Below are positions 1 through 16,829 of a stretch of 64,000 nt of DNA, piece by piece. The stretch comes from Thunnus maccoyii (Eukaryota > Chordata > Actinopteri > Scombriformes > Scombridae). The position numbers were made by a program, and so were the translations under genes. The stretch is from positions 18,291,611 through 18,355,610 of the forward strand of contig NC_056552.1 of the NCBI RefSeq assembly GCF_910596095.1, in the 5' to 3' direction. The notes under the pieces are model-generated. The model did no database searches. It had not been told where the DNA came from and saw only the letters and a list, made by a program, of their open reading frames with translations. The number at the start of each line of letters is the position of its first letter. Within the stretch, counting starts at the first letter, position 1.

Positions 1-1984
1 ACCTGAGGGTTAGGGGGAAACACATGAAGAAAAATACACTTATGTCCATTAACAAAAAAAATCTTCTCGCTAACCTGACTACCCTGCAATCGGCACCAAA
101 ATCAAATCTTTTTGGACATACAAACATAAAACTCAATTCTAAGCGTGTGTAAGCGCTTTGAATGGAGACTTAACAGAAAACAGAAACATGACTGGTTCTA
201 GGTCATTTCTGGTAACAGACAGTGAGGCAGGAATGAAGAGTTAAGCCTATAATCCAGAAGTCAACATTGTGATTTGGTAAAGATCTTCAAAAAAAAAAAA
301 AGAAAAAAAGAAAAAAAAAAAGACAGACTTAACATTTTATGCCATCTAAAAAGACATGAAGCAGTTAAGCTCGGGAGTAACAAACCAAATATTTGACAAA
401 GTTCCTGTCCTGCACACAGCTGCAGGGCACGTTTTTTAATACACGCTTCCATTCATACCGGATCACTGGATGCCTAAAATATCATGCCAAGTAAGCATAG
501 AGAACAGATCACAAGCTACTCTGATGAAAAGACAGCCACCTTTTCAATAGGCATAAGCAATGACACTAGTTTTAAATAAATATCTGCTCACTCTGCCCGC
601 CAGCGCACCTGTGATGCTTCGATACATAAATACTTCAGATGTCCTGAAACTTTGTTGTTTTTTTTTTTCCAAGACTTTACTTCAATAAACCTGTAATTAC
701 CCATTTCATCTATTTTAAAAAGTTTTAACCCATGACGTTTTACACAATACAATTACATACTGTTTTTGTCGGTCGACAAGAAGAAGCATTTATTTACTTT
801 GTGGCACTGGACACCTAAAATAGAATTTATGGAAAAATAAGTGTTTACAAAAGACAGTTAAACATATCTTTTTAAAGATCACCATCACTCCAAACCATAA
901 GTTTATCATTTAGTCCATGATAATAATATAACCGTGATCATTTTAACTATACTATGATAACATTTTGATTACAAACCATAGCAGAAGAGTGACCAAGTTA
1001 TTTGGTATATACTAAAAAACTTGAATACTGAAATACACTTAATACTCTTATTTTTTTTTCCCTTTCTTTTTATTTATTTTTTCCTCAGAGTAGTCAAGGC
1101 AGTTCTTGTATGGTCGTTCTACCGATTAAGAGGACAATAAGGGTAATAAACTACTTCCTGTTTGGAGCTCCAAATAGTCAGGGAACAGAACACGCACTGC
1201 ATTTCCACGGCTATGCATCTTTGAGTCATGACAATAATCAACATTTGGCACTAGCCTGGTAGCTGCACAATAAAATAAAAACCTTAAGTTGCACAAGATC
1301 TCCAAAAATAAGCAAAACAGACTCGTCATTGTCTCATCATACCGATCAAAGGTAACCAAAAGTAACAAATGGAGCACAACCATCATAGCTGAAACCTAAA
1401 AACGGCTGACAAAAATGTGGTTGCAGTCGTATTCTTCCTGCCTTCTACAGGTTCAAGCTTCTGCTCTACTTTGTATATATAATCAAGCTAACTGATGTCA
1501 AAAAGGAAACTCTTAAAACGGGGAAGAAGCAGTCCTCTCTTTGCTTCAATCTAAAACATAACAAATATAACAAATTCACCAAAAGCGCCATGTAAAGTTT
1601 GATTGTCCTGTCTCATCAGTTTGAGACCCTAATGTCTTTCAGATCTCCTAACAATCCTGCTTTGTGTTTAAGGTTGAGTCTAAAAAGAAAGCGTAACCAG
1701 CAAATACATATATAAGGTAACATGTGATGTAACTGTGCCTACAAGGTAGCGTACAGCAGCTGGTACAAGCGCTGGTGAATGGCTAAAAGTCATCTCTCTG
1801 ACGTGACTGGTAACAACAAAATGAAGTGTGTGTGTAAAACAAAAAGGGGGGGAGAAAGCAAACAGAAAGAAGAAGAAAGTGGCAAAAAAAAAAGCAAATT
1901 GCATTGGTGGACCCTGGGTCTAAAAGGAGAAAAGAGGGAGAGGGAGGAGGAGAGAGAGAGAGTGGGGCGGGAAGACAAGCCCCT
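1..1984 (-). other. prkar1a: Probable long 3' UTR of prkar1a
   Basis: No coding exon is visible from the prkar1a stop codon to the left edge of the window. The stretch is AT-rich, with a poly-A/AAAG run at about 287-322 and several minus-strand AATAAA signals (TTTATT on the plus strand, for example near 789-794 and 1070-1080). Mammalian PRKAR1A also has a long 3' UTR, so most of this is probably transcribed with the gene. Which poly(A) site is used cannot be told, and the far left may be intergenic. Confidence 0.5.
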
Positions 1985-6104
<4,120 letters not shown>

Positions 6105-7770
6105 GACGACAACCGCAAACCCTGCTCTGTGACCTCTAACCTTTGTACTGGAGAGAGAGAGAGAGGACAGCAACGGGGGGAGAGAAAAAAAAAAAAGGAG
6201 GATGATTTCAGATCATCACTAAAACATGGATTTACTGGATTACCAGAGAGCAACACAGAGTAAGAGTGTGTCTGTGTCGTTATGAGAAATGGACAGAAAG
6301 AAAAAAGCGAGAATGTGAGAAAAATAGAGCCTGAGTGAGAAGGCACGGAGAGATGGGGTGTTGTTTTGCTCTGTGGAGCCTGAGTGCTTCTAAGTGGCAG
6401 GAGTGAAAACTGGTCATATGATGTGATCACACATTTCTGACTATAGACCACAAACTAGGACAGGCACGCTGTCTGTCCTGGGTTTATTTACTCAAAACAA
6501 TTTCAGCTTTTCACCAGCCTGAGTGAAGCTTACTCTCACATTGGCTGAAACAGTACATAAGGCCTAATTTTAGACAAATGGCGAAACAAAGGCCAGTGAA
6601 TCAATCCACTGTGAAACAGACCAAAACCATAAAAGCAAACGTGCACTTCCTTGAGGTTTCAACATTTCAGGCCTCAGTACTGCTTCTGAGAAAAACAGCC
6701 TGACAGATCCCTGATCATCTGATCAACCTCTGTGATATAAGCTTCTTCAGATAGCTCTGAGCTTGATTGGGCTGTGCAGTCTAAAACAGGAAGGCCTCTA
6801 AAGCCGTGTTGTAACCAACATGTGTATTTTAGATGAGTAAATGACAGAACAACAAGTCCTGCGGAGGAAACAGACCGATCCTGTGCCTGCAAGTGTATCA
6901 TGCATGTGCATCAGTATAATAGGATTCAGATAATTTCTAATCTGACAAGGCCCTGGGGAGATTACTTGCCATGTTATCAAAGATGAGGCTGGCACATCCT
7001 TTCTGCAGCTAACTACACTCCTAGTGGAAACTTGGCAGGCTTGCTTTAATCTAAACCTACCACAGGAATAACTAAGTGATAAATGATACTGTTTTTAGAC
7101 CAAGTGGTATAAATTAAGTGCTAAGACTACAGGCAAGACCCAACAACAGGGCTGCCTCATATTATTAGAAAGTCTTGTTTACTTTTTCAAACGTCTGAGG
7201 TAGTTAAAATATATAATTAACATATTAATTTTCTAATTGAATTAGTGAGCTGCAGCATCACCTCAGTTGACAAGAAGAGAGCTGTCAAGAGAAAACATTG
7301 CGATGCACAATGACCTCGCTGAACAAGTAACAATGAAGAGTGCTGGAGGACTGATAAATATTAGTGTACATATTAAAATAACTACTACCGCCTTTAGAGA
7401 CAGTATGAAGCAAATGCCCTGTCTATAACGTTAACACCGTGTAGGTCAGGAAGGCTGACGGCTGCAGCCAAGTAACTTACAACAAGCTAATACTGAAATA
7501 CTACCCACCCTAAATTAGTATAAACAGTAAACACAGAATACAAATAAATGATACATGTTTTATACGATTGCTTAACTATCTTTGGTTAAGCAGAATGTTA
7601 AAGAAAGTGTCTAGTTTGATGCCTAGCCTGGCTAGCTCCGTGCAAAGGCAAAGCTCTCCTCCAATGACGCCATCTTGAGTTCTATCATAAACAAACGAGA
7701 GACGGAGAAAACAAATTTCACCTATCCAGAGGTCATATGTTCTTTGAGCAGAAACAACACCAATACTCAC

Positions 7771-7860
7771 AAGAAACTGTAAATTCCTGCCGAGCCCTTC
7801 GATAACGACTCGGGATGGGTGATATTTCTACAAAGCGTACCGTTACCAGATCCTCCTCGC
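7771..7860 (-). other. prkar1a: Probable non-coding first exon of prkar1a
   Basis: A good minus-strand donor (GTGAGTATT) lies at 7762-7770, just left of this stretch, and the next exon begins at an acceptor at 6147/6148 in the 5' UTR. The upstream end of the exon is a guess, because no TSS can be read directly. A near-YY1 motif (AAGATGGCGTC on the minus strand, 7666-7676) lies just downstream in intron 1, where YY1 often sits in vertebrate promoters. Confidence 0.5.
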
Positions 7861-8020
7861 TTCGATTTTTTTTCCCCGAGCCCTGGACCGCTGCCCCACC
7901 GGATACGGCTGAGAACCAATCAACAGCCGTCACTGACGTCAATTCTCCTCGTTCTGACATGTGAGCCCGTCACCCTTGGCAACCTTAAAGGAGACCGCAC
8001 GGAAACCGTGACGTCAAAGA
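7861..8020 (-). promoter_or_regulatory. prkar1a: prkar1a promoter with two consensus CREs
   Basis: Two perfect palindromic cAMP response elements, TGACGTCA, lie at 7934-7941 and 8009-8016, 75 bases apart. A CCAAT box is present near 7915. The position just upstream of the proposed first exon fits a core or proximal promoter. CREB family binding is known for this octamer; activity here is inferred. Confidence 0.6.
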
Positions 8021-8164
8021 AATAGTTTAGAACAGAAACGGGAAAAGAAAAAAAATCGATTCATATCTGATTAAAAATTAGCTTGTCAACAGGAATCTCT
8101 CTTTTGTGTTCATTTAGAAATGCGTACAACTTCGTGGTTCGGTGCAGAGTACTTATTTCCAATT

Positions 8165-8290
8165 GCAACATCAGAATCATCTTTATTGGCTAAGTATGTT
8201 TGCACATACAAGGAATTTGAATCCGGTTTAGTGGCTCTCAGTGTACTTACACACAATAACAACACAACAATCTTCATAAATATACACAAA
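8165..8290. repeat. Dispersed teleost repeat fragment
   Basis: The text ATCATCTTTATTGGCTAAGT followed by a GCACATACAAGGAATTTGA-type stretch matches, from memory, a widespread fish repeat. The family (possibly a LINE or SINE 3' part) is not resolved from sequence alone. Confidence 0.5.
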
Positions 8291-8748
8291 GAATGACTAT
8301 ATACAAGTGAAACCATTCCTGTGATCTGTAAACAGGATACAAATAATGCAAAGAAGTGAAGAATTGCTTAGATACATATTAAATGGTATAAAATGATGGT
8401 TATGTACAGTATATACAGCCTGTTCAGATGTACAGTAGTGAGTCAAAGGGTGATTAAATGAATAAAATAAATAAACATACATGAGGTTATTTTAGGGGAC
8501 TTTGGGGACAAATATCTCAGACAGAAAAGGAAAATCAGAGGTGCACTGTATTCTCAAGCTAAATAAATTCTAGGGACAATAACAAATACTACAGAGGTTT
8601 CTGTTTTCTCTGCAGGCAGCAGAACATTTAAATAATGTGCTCAAGTTATCACAGTGCAATTGATGTAAAGTACAAATCAATAAACATTAAGTCATTTAAA
8701 TTATGTACATGATTTCATGGGTAAAGATCCTTTAGTTGAGTAAAATGA

Positions 8749-8751
<3 letters not shown>

Positions 8752-8779
<28 letters not shown>
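8752..8779 (+). repeat. Poly-A run, 28 bases
   Basis: This is an uninterrupted run of 28 A. It lies about 450 bases right of the repeat fragment at 8165-8290 and could be a retroposon tail, but no element head or target duplication is clear. Confidence 0.8.
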
Positions 8780-8782
<3 letters not shown>

Positions 8783-9333
8783 ACCACAACTAAAAGTCTT
8801 GCATTTAAAGGTATCGAAAGTAAAACTACTCAGGCAGAAATAGGGCTCCAGTAATAATAATAATGGATTATTGATACTGATGCATTAATGTGTTGTAGCT
8901 GGTTGAGATGCAAAACATTATAACTGATTTATATTCTGTTGGGTATATCTTAATCTGTAATAAAGGATCATATTGATAAGCTGAAGCACATGTTTTAGCC
9001 TAAAAGTTGCATCTACAAGTAACAAGTAACCAAAGCTGTCAAATTAATGTGGTTGAGTAAAAAGTATGATAGTTCCCTCTGTTGTAGCTAGTGGAGTACA
9101 ATATAAAGTAGCTTAAAATGCAAAATACAAGTCCCTAAAAGTTGTAACTATACATGAGTAAATGTATACTTTCCATCACTGACTGAAGTAACATTATGCA
9201 AAGATAAAATAAGATAAGCCCATTATTTATAGCCTCATGTACAAATTTTAAGGGGAAAAGTTTAAGTTTTTAACATTTGCATTTAGGTTTAATGATGAAA
9301 GCTGAATTTTGGTCAAATAACACCATAAACTCT

Positions 9334-9915
9334 CCAATGATCGACGTGAGAACAACTTGATACGTCTTTTATCCAATGAAATCATCAAAACAATTCCTCG
9401 TGACAAGACTGAAAGTATAACTGGCCAATCAACAGTTTTTCCTTTAAATAGGCGGCTCTTATATGATTGACAGCTCTCTTGTCGAATCAAAGAGAGCCTT
9501 TAAACAGTTCGTCCAATAGAAATTCCGGAAAGGAGGGCATGACATGTTACCGCCAGCCAATCGTGAGGCACCTCAGAGTGACGCATCCACCCATCAGCTG
9601 TTTTTGTTTTGCTGTGTGAATTATTGGAAGTTAATAACATAATAATAACAACAGTGTCGACCGACTAAAGTGAAACAGCTCACTACGCAGCTGTTTTCGT
9701 TTATCTCGTGTCCAGTTCAGATTTGAGATCATTCACTCGGTGCCGCATGTGTGCCGTCTGATCCAACCAGCCCGGACATTCCTCTCCCTGAAGACTGTGA
9801 GCGTGGCGCTTGGAGTCGGGGAGCAGAGGAGGGGAAGCGGGTTCCGGCGGGGATCGACCCGAGCCCAAGGCCTCCGACCTCGGTCAGCGAGAGGAGTGGG
9901 AAACTGGCGGCTCCG
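9334..9915 (+). promoter_or_regulatory. wipi1: wipi1 promoter region with five CCAAT pentamers and 5' UTR
   Basis: Same-strand CCAAT pentamers begin at 9334, 9373, 9425, 9513 and 9557. The DNA becomes GC-rich from about 9740 to the ATG at 9916. The TSS is probably somewhere in 9600-9750, but no TATA box decides it. NF-Y binds CCAAT; clustered copies are typical of strong TATA-less promoters. Confidence 0.55.
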
Positions 9916-12900
9916 ATGGAGTCCCAGGACGCGCAGGACGGCCCCGAAGTGCACCGAGGCTTCATCTGTGCCTCGTTTAACCAGGACACCACGTAAGCGA
10001 CCTGCGGGCTGGGCCCAGCATGAACTCAATCTCCTTGATGCACCTGACTGTTGCATAATTATTTTCAGTCGCATTTACATACACTGGTTTATTTTCTGGT
10101 GCTTCCTAACAGCGCAGGCAGTTGTATGTTTGCGCCCAAAACGAAACCACACTACTCTGTATGCCTTACTAAAACTTCTAGATATGTCCCTCCCTGCCAG
10201 CTGAAAGTGAAGTAGGCCACTGTGTTAATCTTCAAGGCCTGTTGCACATTAAACTAGACATTTGGTCACCAAAGTTCTGGCTGCTGTGTAATGAGACACA
10301 GCTTGATAAAACGTTTTGAAAACAGGCCTATTCCAGTGTCTCATGTAAGTCTCCTGCTTACCTCATGACTCATGATTGACATACACTGTTTATTACATGA
10401 TAATTATTAGCATATTAACAGCAATATTACTTTAAAGAACAAACAGATGTTTCTGTGTCCTTTTTTGGCTCTTCAATTATTTTGAGGAATCACATCTGTG
10501 CTGCAAGTGTCCATTTTTTTTTCCATGTTTAAGGATTATTAAAAGGCTAAAATCCAGCAGAACTCACTGACTTCTTCAGTTACAGGTGTTCCTACTTACA
10601 TTAACATCTCCCCTGGCACTGATTGTAAAACTAAGCAGGTGGCCAAACAGTAAACCCGGCCTTATTATCGCTTATCTTCAGCCTTGATAAAATAAAGCAA
10701 TCTTCTCCTGGGGGCAATTAACGTATTTTAATGGAAACTGTGTTATGGTGATGTTATCTAAACAAGATAAGATAAGACAGACAGACAGAAATCATGTCAT
10801 ACATGGCTACGAAGATGAAGTAAAGCCTGGATATGACCTGTTTACTGCCTCATGCTCCTTACTGTCAGTTATGGCTATACGTTGGCCTCATGCTATTATT
10901 ACAGCATGACCAATGATGGTTCAGTTATCAGCAGTGCTTTAAAGAGGTCCCTTCAGCTCATGCCTTATTGAGCAGATCATACATACACATTACTGAAAGT
11001 ACCATATCTATAATATTTCCCTTGATGTCTATTAATAATTGTATGGTCAGTGGCATACAGCATCCTTTCCTTATATTTCACCTCCTGGTGTGTGGAGCAT
11101 TATACAAATTGAGGGTTAGGGTTAGGGCTAACCCTTAACCCTAATGCTTTGAGAATGGTAAAGTATAATCCTATGTTTTTAATAGCATCCATTCACTAAT
11201 CTGTTCTGGTAATAAATAAAAAGTATTTTGGGGATTATCTTATTGGGACAAGGATATACTTCATGTGCATTGTGCATCCCAACAAACAAACTATAATAAC
11301 CGTGTTATTATGGTAGTTTTCTCTTTGCCAATGGTGGATGTGTAATCTTGTTCATGTGTGTGCGTGTGTTGTAGTTCTCTGTCAGTGGGCACCAAGACTG
11401 GCTACCAACTCTTCTCAGTCACTGCTGCGGACAAGCTGGACTGCATTCATGAGGGAGGTAAGAGTTTTCAAATGAGCCATACATGCATATGTATGTGATG
11501 TCTCAGGACAGCTCACCCCATGGATGCATGTCTGTGCACTTATTTGTAAAAACTCAACCATGCATAAACTAAGTACACTGTGACACAGCAGCATCCCCAC
11601 CCTAAGCTGACATATAAGTCTACACTGTATTATCTGATCTGTGGTCAGGTTCACCTTGGTCATACAACAGCTCAGACAGGTCGCTGCATGTTTGCTCTGC
11701 TGCGTGTGGAGGGTAAACACAGACGAACGTTCAATTTTCTCATCCTCATTAGCAGCAACGAAAGAGATACTTTAGAGTCAGTTTGAGGAAGTTTTGTGGT
11801 CACAAAATGTTCTCTTTTTCTGGCAACTAACAGTTTCCCTTTATGTGTAATTAATGTGGGTTTGTAGTTGAGTGTAATAGCAGTCAAGCCATTGTCCCTT
11901 GTTATCAAAGTGCAAGAAAATGTATAGGAATGTGATAACAGCTCTCTTGTCCCTCTCTCAGTGGAGTGTCCGGACGTGTATATAGTGGAGCGGCTGTTCT
12001 CCAGCAGTCTGGTGGTGGTGGTCAGTCTGTCCATGCCACGGCGAATGAACGTCTATCACTTTAAGAAGGGCACAGAGATTTGTAACTACAGTTACTCCAA
12101 CAACATCCTCTCCGTCAGGCTCAACAGGCAGGTAAGAACAAGGAACAGATCTCTCCTTACCTGCAAGCCTCAAAAGTTGTTGCTTCTGGTTTGTGTTGCC
12201 AAATATATTTTGTTACATTTAATTATTTCTCCATCTGTCACTGTCACCTCAGCGACTGGTGGTGTGCCTGGAGGAGTCAATTTACATCCACAATATCAAA
12301 GACATGAAACTACTCAAGACCCTGCTCAACACACCCACCAACCCCTCAGGTACACTCAAAGCATCGAAACCATAGATTTAGCAATATAATGATGCACATG
12401 CGCGATTTTGGTAAGGTTTATTGGCGTGACATAAAAAAGGCAGGAAACTAGAGTCCAGGAGAGGTTGAACATGAGAAGGGACATATCTTAAATTATCCTC
12501 TGTTCTGCCTCGTAGGTCTCTGCGCCCTCTCTGTTAACCACAGTAACTCCTACCTGGCCTACCCCGGCAGCGCCACCATCGGAGAGATCACTGTCTACGA
12601 TGCCAACAGCCTGGTGAGGCCTCAGTCAACTCTTAACATAGCAAAAAAGGCAAAAATTGCAGTCTCTTGAAAAACCCACAAGGGGAAGCACCAGTGTCTG
12701 TGCTGATGTCATTAGAAAGCGCTTGTTTGCCCCTTTAGAGCACCGTGACCCTGATCCAAGCCCATGACAGTCCCCTGGCAGCCCTCACCTTCAATGCCTC
12801 CGGCACCAAACTGGCCAGCGCTTCAGAGAAAGTGAGGACTTGATTCCTTCTTATCCCTCCTTTTTTTTCATTATCCACTAGCCTCTGTCTGACCACTTTC

Positions 12901-13477
12901 TCCTCTACAGGGTACCGTTATCAGAGTCTTCAGCATTCCCGAAGGGCAGAGGCTGTTTGAATTCCGCCGAGGGATGAAGAGGTTAGTGCTCCTATTCATA
13001 TTATTTTGGAAAAGAATAGATAGCCTGCCATGCAGATCCAGCAGCTGTATATTGAGATTATTCATGGTAGTGGTACGACAGAGGTTAAAAGAGGGATAGT
13101 GACAGGAAGGTTAGTAGCACCATCTTATTCTTCAACACTTAACGTTCAGGTGAGTAAGTCACTTGACTCCTGCTGCTCAGTAGTCAATGGTAGACGGCTG
13201 TGGATGCACTGTGTAGCGTCCAGTGTCAATGACCAATGACAGTGACATATCAGTGATTAAAGCAGCAATGTGAGAAGTGGAATAGTGGAAATGTTAGACT
13301 CAGACACACTAGGGAGGTTGTTTTTCACACACAGTCACTCACACACTCTAAAAACATGGACTTAAGTTTACATTTATTGTAAGAGCTTAATATGTCTAAA
13401 ACAATCATGTGTATATGTTCGGTTTTCAATACAATATTTACATTTAATCTCAACTGTTTTGTCCTTTTCTTGCTGGA

Positions 13478-13533
<56 letters not shown>

Positions 13534-16500
13534 AGATATGTTAGCATCAGCTCATTGTCCTTCAGTGCGGATGCCCAGTTCCTGTGTGCCTCCAGCAACA
13601 CTGAGACAGTCCATATCTTTAAACTGGAGCAGCACAGCCCCAGGTAAACACACACACACACGCACACGCACACGCACACATACATACACACAGTTTGTTT
13701 CTACATGATTAATGAATTCATTGATACATTTCTATTGTTAAACCAATCCGTAGATAAACCAACTTAAATTCAATGTCCTCATGATACTGATGTAGGCATA
13801 TAATACAGTAATACATATCTAGTATGATAACATAAGGGCAGTAACCGTGGTTGTGATGAGTTGTAGTCTGTATGCCTCAGCAGTAGTATTGCTGGTTCTT
13901 TCATCCAGATCAAAATAAACCCTTGTATTTTCTGGGGACATTTCCCTTCTGAGGATTAACATTACAGCTTTTGTAAATGCTTTTGTCCAAAGCGACTTAC
14001 AATAAGAAGTGATTTCTCTGTATTAATAGTGATTTCCCCCATTATCCTTTCCTGAACCTGAGTGCTGTTTGTATAGAATGACTGGCATCCAAAATTCAAT
14101 TTTAAAGAAAAAAATCAGAATGTCTCCAGTAATGATTTCTATGATTTTTAATGCAACATTTTTGCATCTTTAACCATGACTCCTGTTGTTATCTTCTAGT
14201 CAAGAGGAGCAGTCTCCTACATGGTCAGCGTATGTGGGCAAAATGTTCACAGCAGCCAGTACCTACTTGCCCACCCAGGTGTCTGACATGATGCATCAGG
14301 ACAGAGCCTTCGCCACTGTTCGACTCAACATGTTTGGCTTAAAGAACATCTGTGCCCTGGCAACGTAAGGCAGAGGGAGAGAGAAGACAAGGATGTTTTT
14401 AAAGTCTGTATATGTGTGGGCTCACTCCTATCTTGTGTGTTTTGTTTTTCAGCATTCAGAAGCTCCCTCGCCTGCTGGTGGCATCCTCAGATGGGTATCT
14501 TTACATTTATAATGTGGACCCACAGGATGGAGGCGAGTGTGTCCTGGTCCAGAAACACAGGTATGTTTGAATTTAAAAACATGTTGAGTGAGATGGGAGG
14601 ATTTTTTGAGATTTGGAAGCAATATTGGCACTATAACAAAATCACTGGGCTGCACCTTTAAGCTGACCCAAATGAAAATGAAAGGAATCTGTATTGGACT
14701 TTAATTTCCAGGAATAGTTTAACATGTTAAGTAAATAGCACTTTTTATGTTTACCTTGCTGGCAAAATTTTAGAAACGTAAAATAAGAACAAAAGTATTT
14801 CAAAAAGTATTTTATTGGAAATACATGGCTTCACTGAGGGTTCAGTTGACTATTATTTTGACAATACACAATACCAGAATTAAATGTGGACAAACAAGGT
14901 GCATCTATTGAGCTTCTAGTGGCGCGGCACTGCTGTGATCTGGGCTCCTGTCCTGCGTTGAAAGTCTCTGCTCTAGACCTCAACAGCGGATGTATTTTTT
15001 ATGTAGACTTAGGGTCTATGGAGTTGAGCATGTTTCTATTTTACCATGCAGTTATTAGAGAGTATTATAAGATATGGTATTACAGCCTGGTATGGTACCT
15101 TGACTTGTGTATATGCAAACTGTGTATGTGCAGGGAAACCATGTGCTGTTCAAATGTTGACATTTTTTCTTTTACTATGCAGTATGTATGATTTTATCTT
15201 CTGTGTAACTGCAAGATGGAGTCTACAAATTTCCCTGCGGGGGCATAGAAGTATAGCTTGTCTATCTTATTATCATCTATCTAGTGATGATGGGACTCTT
15301 TTCGAAATAATAGTTTGTGACGTAAGCAGCTGTATTTTTACATCAAAAACTCACATTCAGTGTTGTGCAGCTTTAAAATGTAGCCTTGGCTTATGTTTTT
15401 ACAGCAAGTTAAACTACAGTGTTATTGCTGCGGTTACTCTCTGTCTGAGTCTCTGTCTGCTCTCCTCCTGCAGGCTGTTTGACACCAGCGAGGAACAGGT
15501 GGAACAGAAGGAAGAGGAGAAACCAGAGGATGACTTGTCCCAACCAGCCAGCCAATCATATGCTGCCACTGTGGCTCTCCCTTCAACCCCGCCCTCCTCC
15601 ACCACTCTCATGGGTAAGTTTTATACCTGAGGATAAAATGATTAAAAAAAAACCTTGCCAAATTGGATGATAATAATAAGTAATAGTTACTCCTTAAACC
15701 TTTGTCTACTGTGCGCTACATATTTTAGCTGTTAGCGTTAGCTATAGCATCCATTGTGGTTATGCAACTTTTGCTTAAAGCTAAACATTAAACACTTCAT
15801 ATCCAACAGAATATCACACATACTTCAAATCAAAATCCTAAAATAACAAATTGTTCCTAAATCACATTTTACAAAGTTATACAAAAATATTTCTTGAAAT
15901 TACTTAAATCTCACAGAAATGTCTCTTGGCTTAATTTAAAACTTTTCAAATGGCTCATATATATAGCAGATGTGATGCATAAATGCAGAAAAAAAATGTA
16001 CTTATAGTTGTTTTTTTTAAATTATGTTTTACAATTCTAATTGTGAAAGCAACAGCACTAACCATTGTTAGTAAAGACTGGTAGTAAACTTTCAGAAAAT
16101 CTAATAGTAGTATAAATGATATCTACAGTGTAAAGGGTATCAACTAATGAAAGTTAACATTAGTTCACCAGCATTTTCAATAATATATTAAACAAATGGT
16201 ATGAGTAGATCCAATTGTCTTCTGAATGATGAATTTAGGGGTTGGAAGTAGAAGCCAGTGTGTAGAGATTTCTTCTTTCCAGGCAAACAAAGAGTTACAC
16301 AAATTAAAAGATGATTTTTAACTCTTGTAAGCACCGTATTATTATTATTATAAAAAAAAGCAGCTAGCACTAGAAAGAGATCCCAATGGAAACAGATTAG
16401 GATGCTGTCAGTAATGAGTGGCTACAAAATCTTCTCCTTCCCTCTATTCCCAGGATACTCTGAGGACGGAGGAGCCCAGAAGGGTGAGGTCATCCCAGAG

Positions 16501-16575
16501 CACGAATTCGCTGAGGGCCCCGTCTGTCTGGATGATGAAAATGAGTTTCCTCCAGTCAGCCACCAGAGTAACTGA
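9916..16575 (+). CDS. wipi1: WD repeat phosphoinositide-interacting protein 1 (PROPPIN)
   Basis: This PROPPIN beta-propeller binds PI3P and PI(3,5)P2 at the phagophore and helps start autophagosome formation. Twelve coding exons (9916-9992, 11375-11457, 11962-12131, 12253-12349, 12516-12613, 12739-12831, 12911-12981, 13536-13643, 14200-14364, 14453-14560, 15474-15613, 16454-16575) splice in phase to 443 residues (human 446). The lipid-binding FRRG motif is at residues 224-227, at the end of exon 7, and seven degenerate WD blades can be followed. The C-terminal tail is acidic and low in complexity, as in the family. Exon 1 ([16 protein letters not shown]) sits in the GC-rich promoter-proximal stretch. 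Exon 8 follows a long GT repeat directly. WIPI2 is the main alternative, but the neighbours prkar1a and arsg are those of WIPI1. In humans WIPI1 is a TFEB target. Confidence 0.96.
11111..11145. repeat. Short inverted telomere-like repeat in wipi1 intron 1
   Basis: GGGTTAGGGTTAGGG runs straight into CTAACCCTTAACCCTAA. This is two to three TTAGGG units facing two to three CCCTAA units, and can form an imperfect stem of about 14 pairs. Confidence 0.8.
13481..13530 (+). repeat. (GT)25 microsatellite abutting the wipi1 exon 8 acceptor
   Basis: Twenty-five uninterrupted GT units end at 13530, followed by GCTAG and then exon 8 at 13536. The repeat occupies the place of the usual pyrimidine tract. 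Confidence 0.95.
13965..14015. repeat. Fragment of dispersed teleost repeat
   Basis: In wipi1 intron 8, GCTTTTGTCCAAAGCGACTT and the ACAATAAG that follows form a phrase I recognise as common in fish genomes. Only a short fragment is seen and no family is assigned. Confidence 0.45.
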
Positions 16576-16823
16576 ACAACCCCCCCCACCCCCCACGCCC
16601 CCTGTCCCCATGAAACGTCCCATCCCTGCATACAAATCAGACTCACTTGTTTCAAGCAGGGAGGATGGACAAAAATATTCCAAATATTGTTGAGACATTG
16701 TGCCCCCCCCTACCCCCACCCCCCGCCCTCCCACATGTACCCCTGCTGGCCTAGGGTCAAATCTTGCCAGAATGTTACATCCTGGTGTTTCTGTATTATG
16801 CGTCCCTCTCACTTTTTGTAAGA

Positions 16824-16829
16824 AATAAA
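16824..16829 (+). terminator. wipi1: wipi1 poly(A) signal
   Basis: AATAAA stands about 250 bases after the wipi1 stop codon and is followed by an A-rich stretch, which fits cleavage near 16845. The short 3' UTR carries pyrimidine-rich and C-rich tracts (16575-16600 and 16703-16730). Confidence 0.75.

Larger units (their letters stand above)
8021..9333. other. Intergenic spacer prkar1a-wipi1
   Basis: This AT-rich spacer has no gene I can support. It holds a recognised fish-type repeat fragment (8165-8290) and an A28 run at 8752-8779. I see no conserved coding frame on either strand. Confidence 0.6.

Noticed and set aside
9740-10204. 154-codon plus-strand frame over the wipi1 start
   Set aside because: Different frame from wipi1 and reads through the GTAAGC donor at 9993 into intron 1; GC-rich promoter DNA often stays open by chance.
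13374-13708. Frames coding CVCVCV and HTHTHT
   Set aside because: Pure microsatellite translation; the same holds near 40921, 42500 and 58870.
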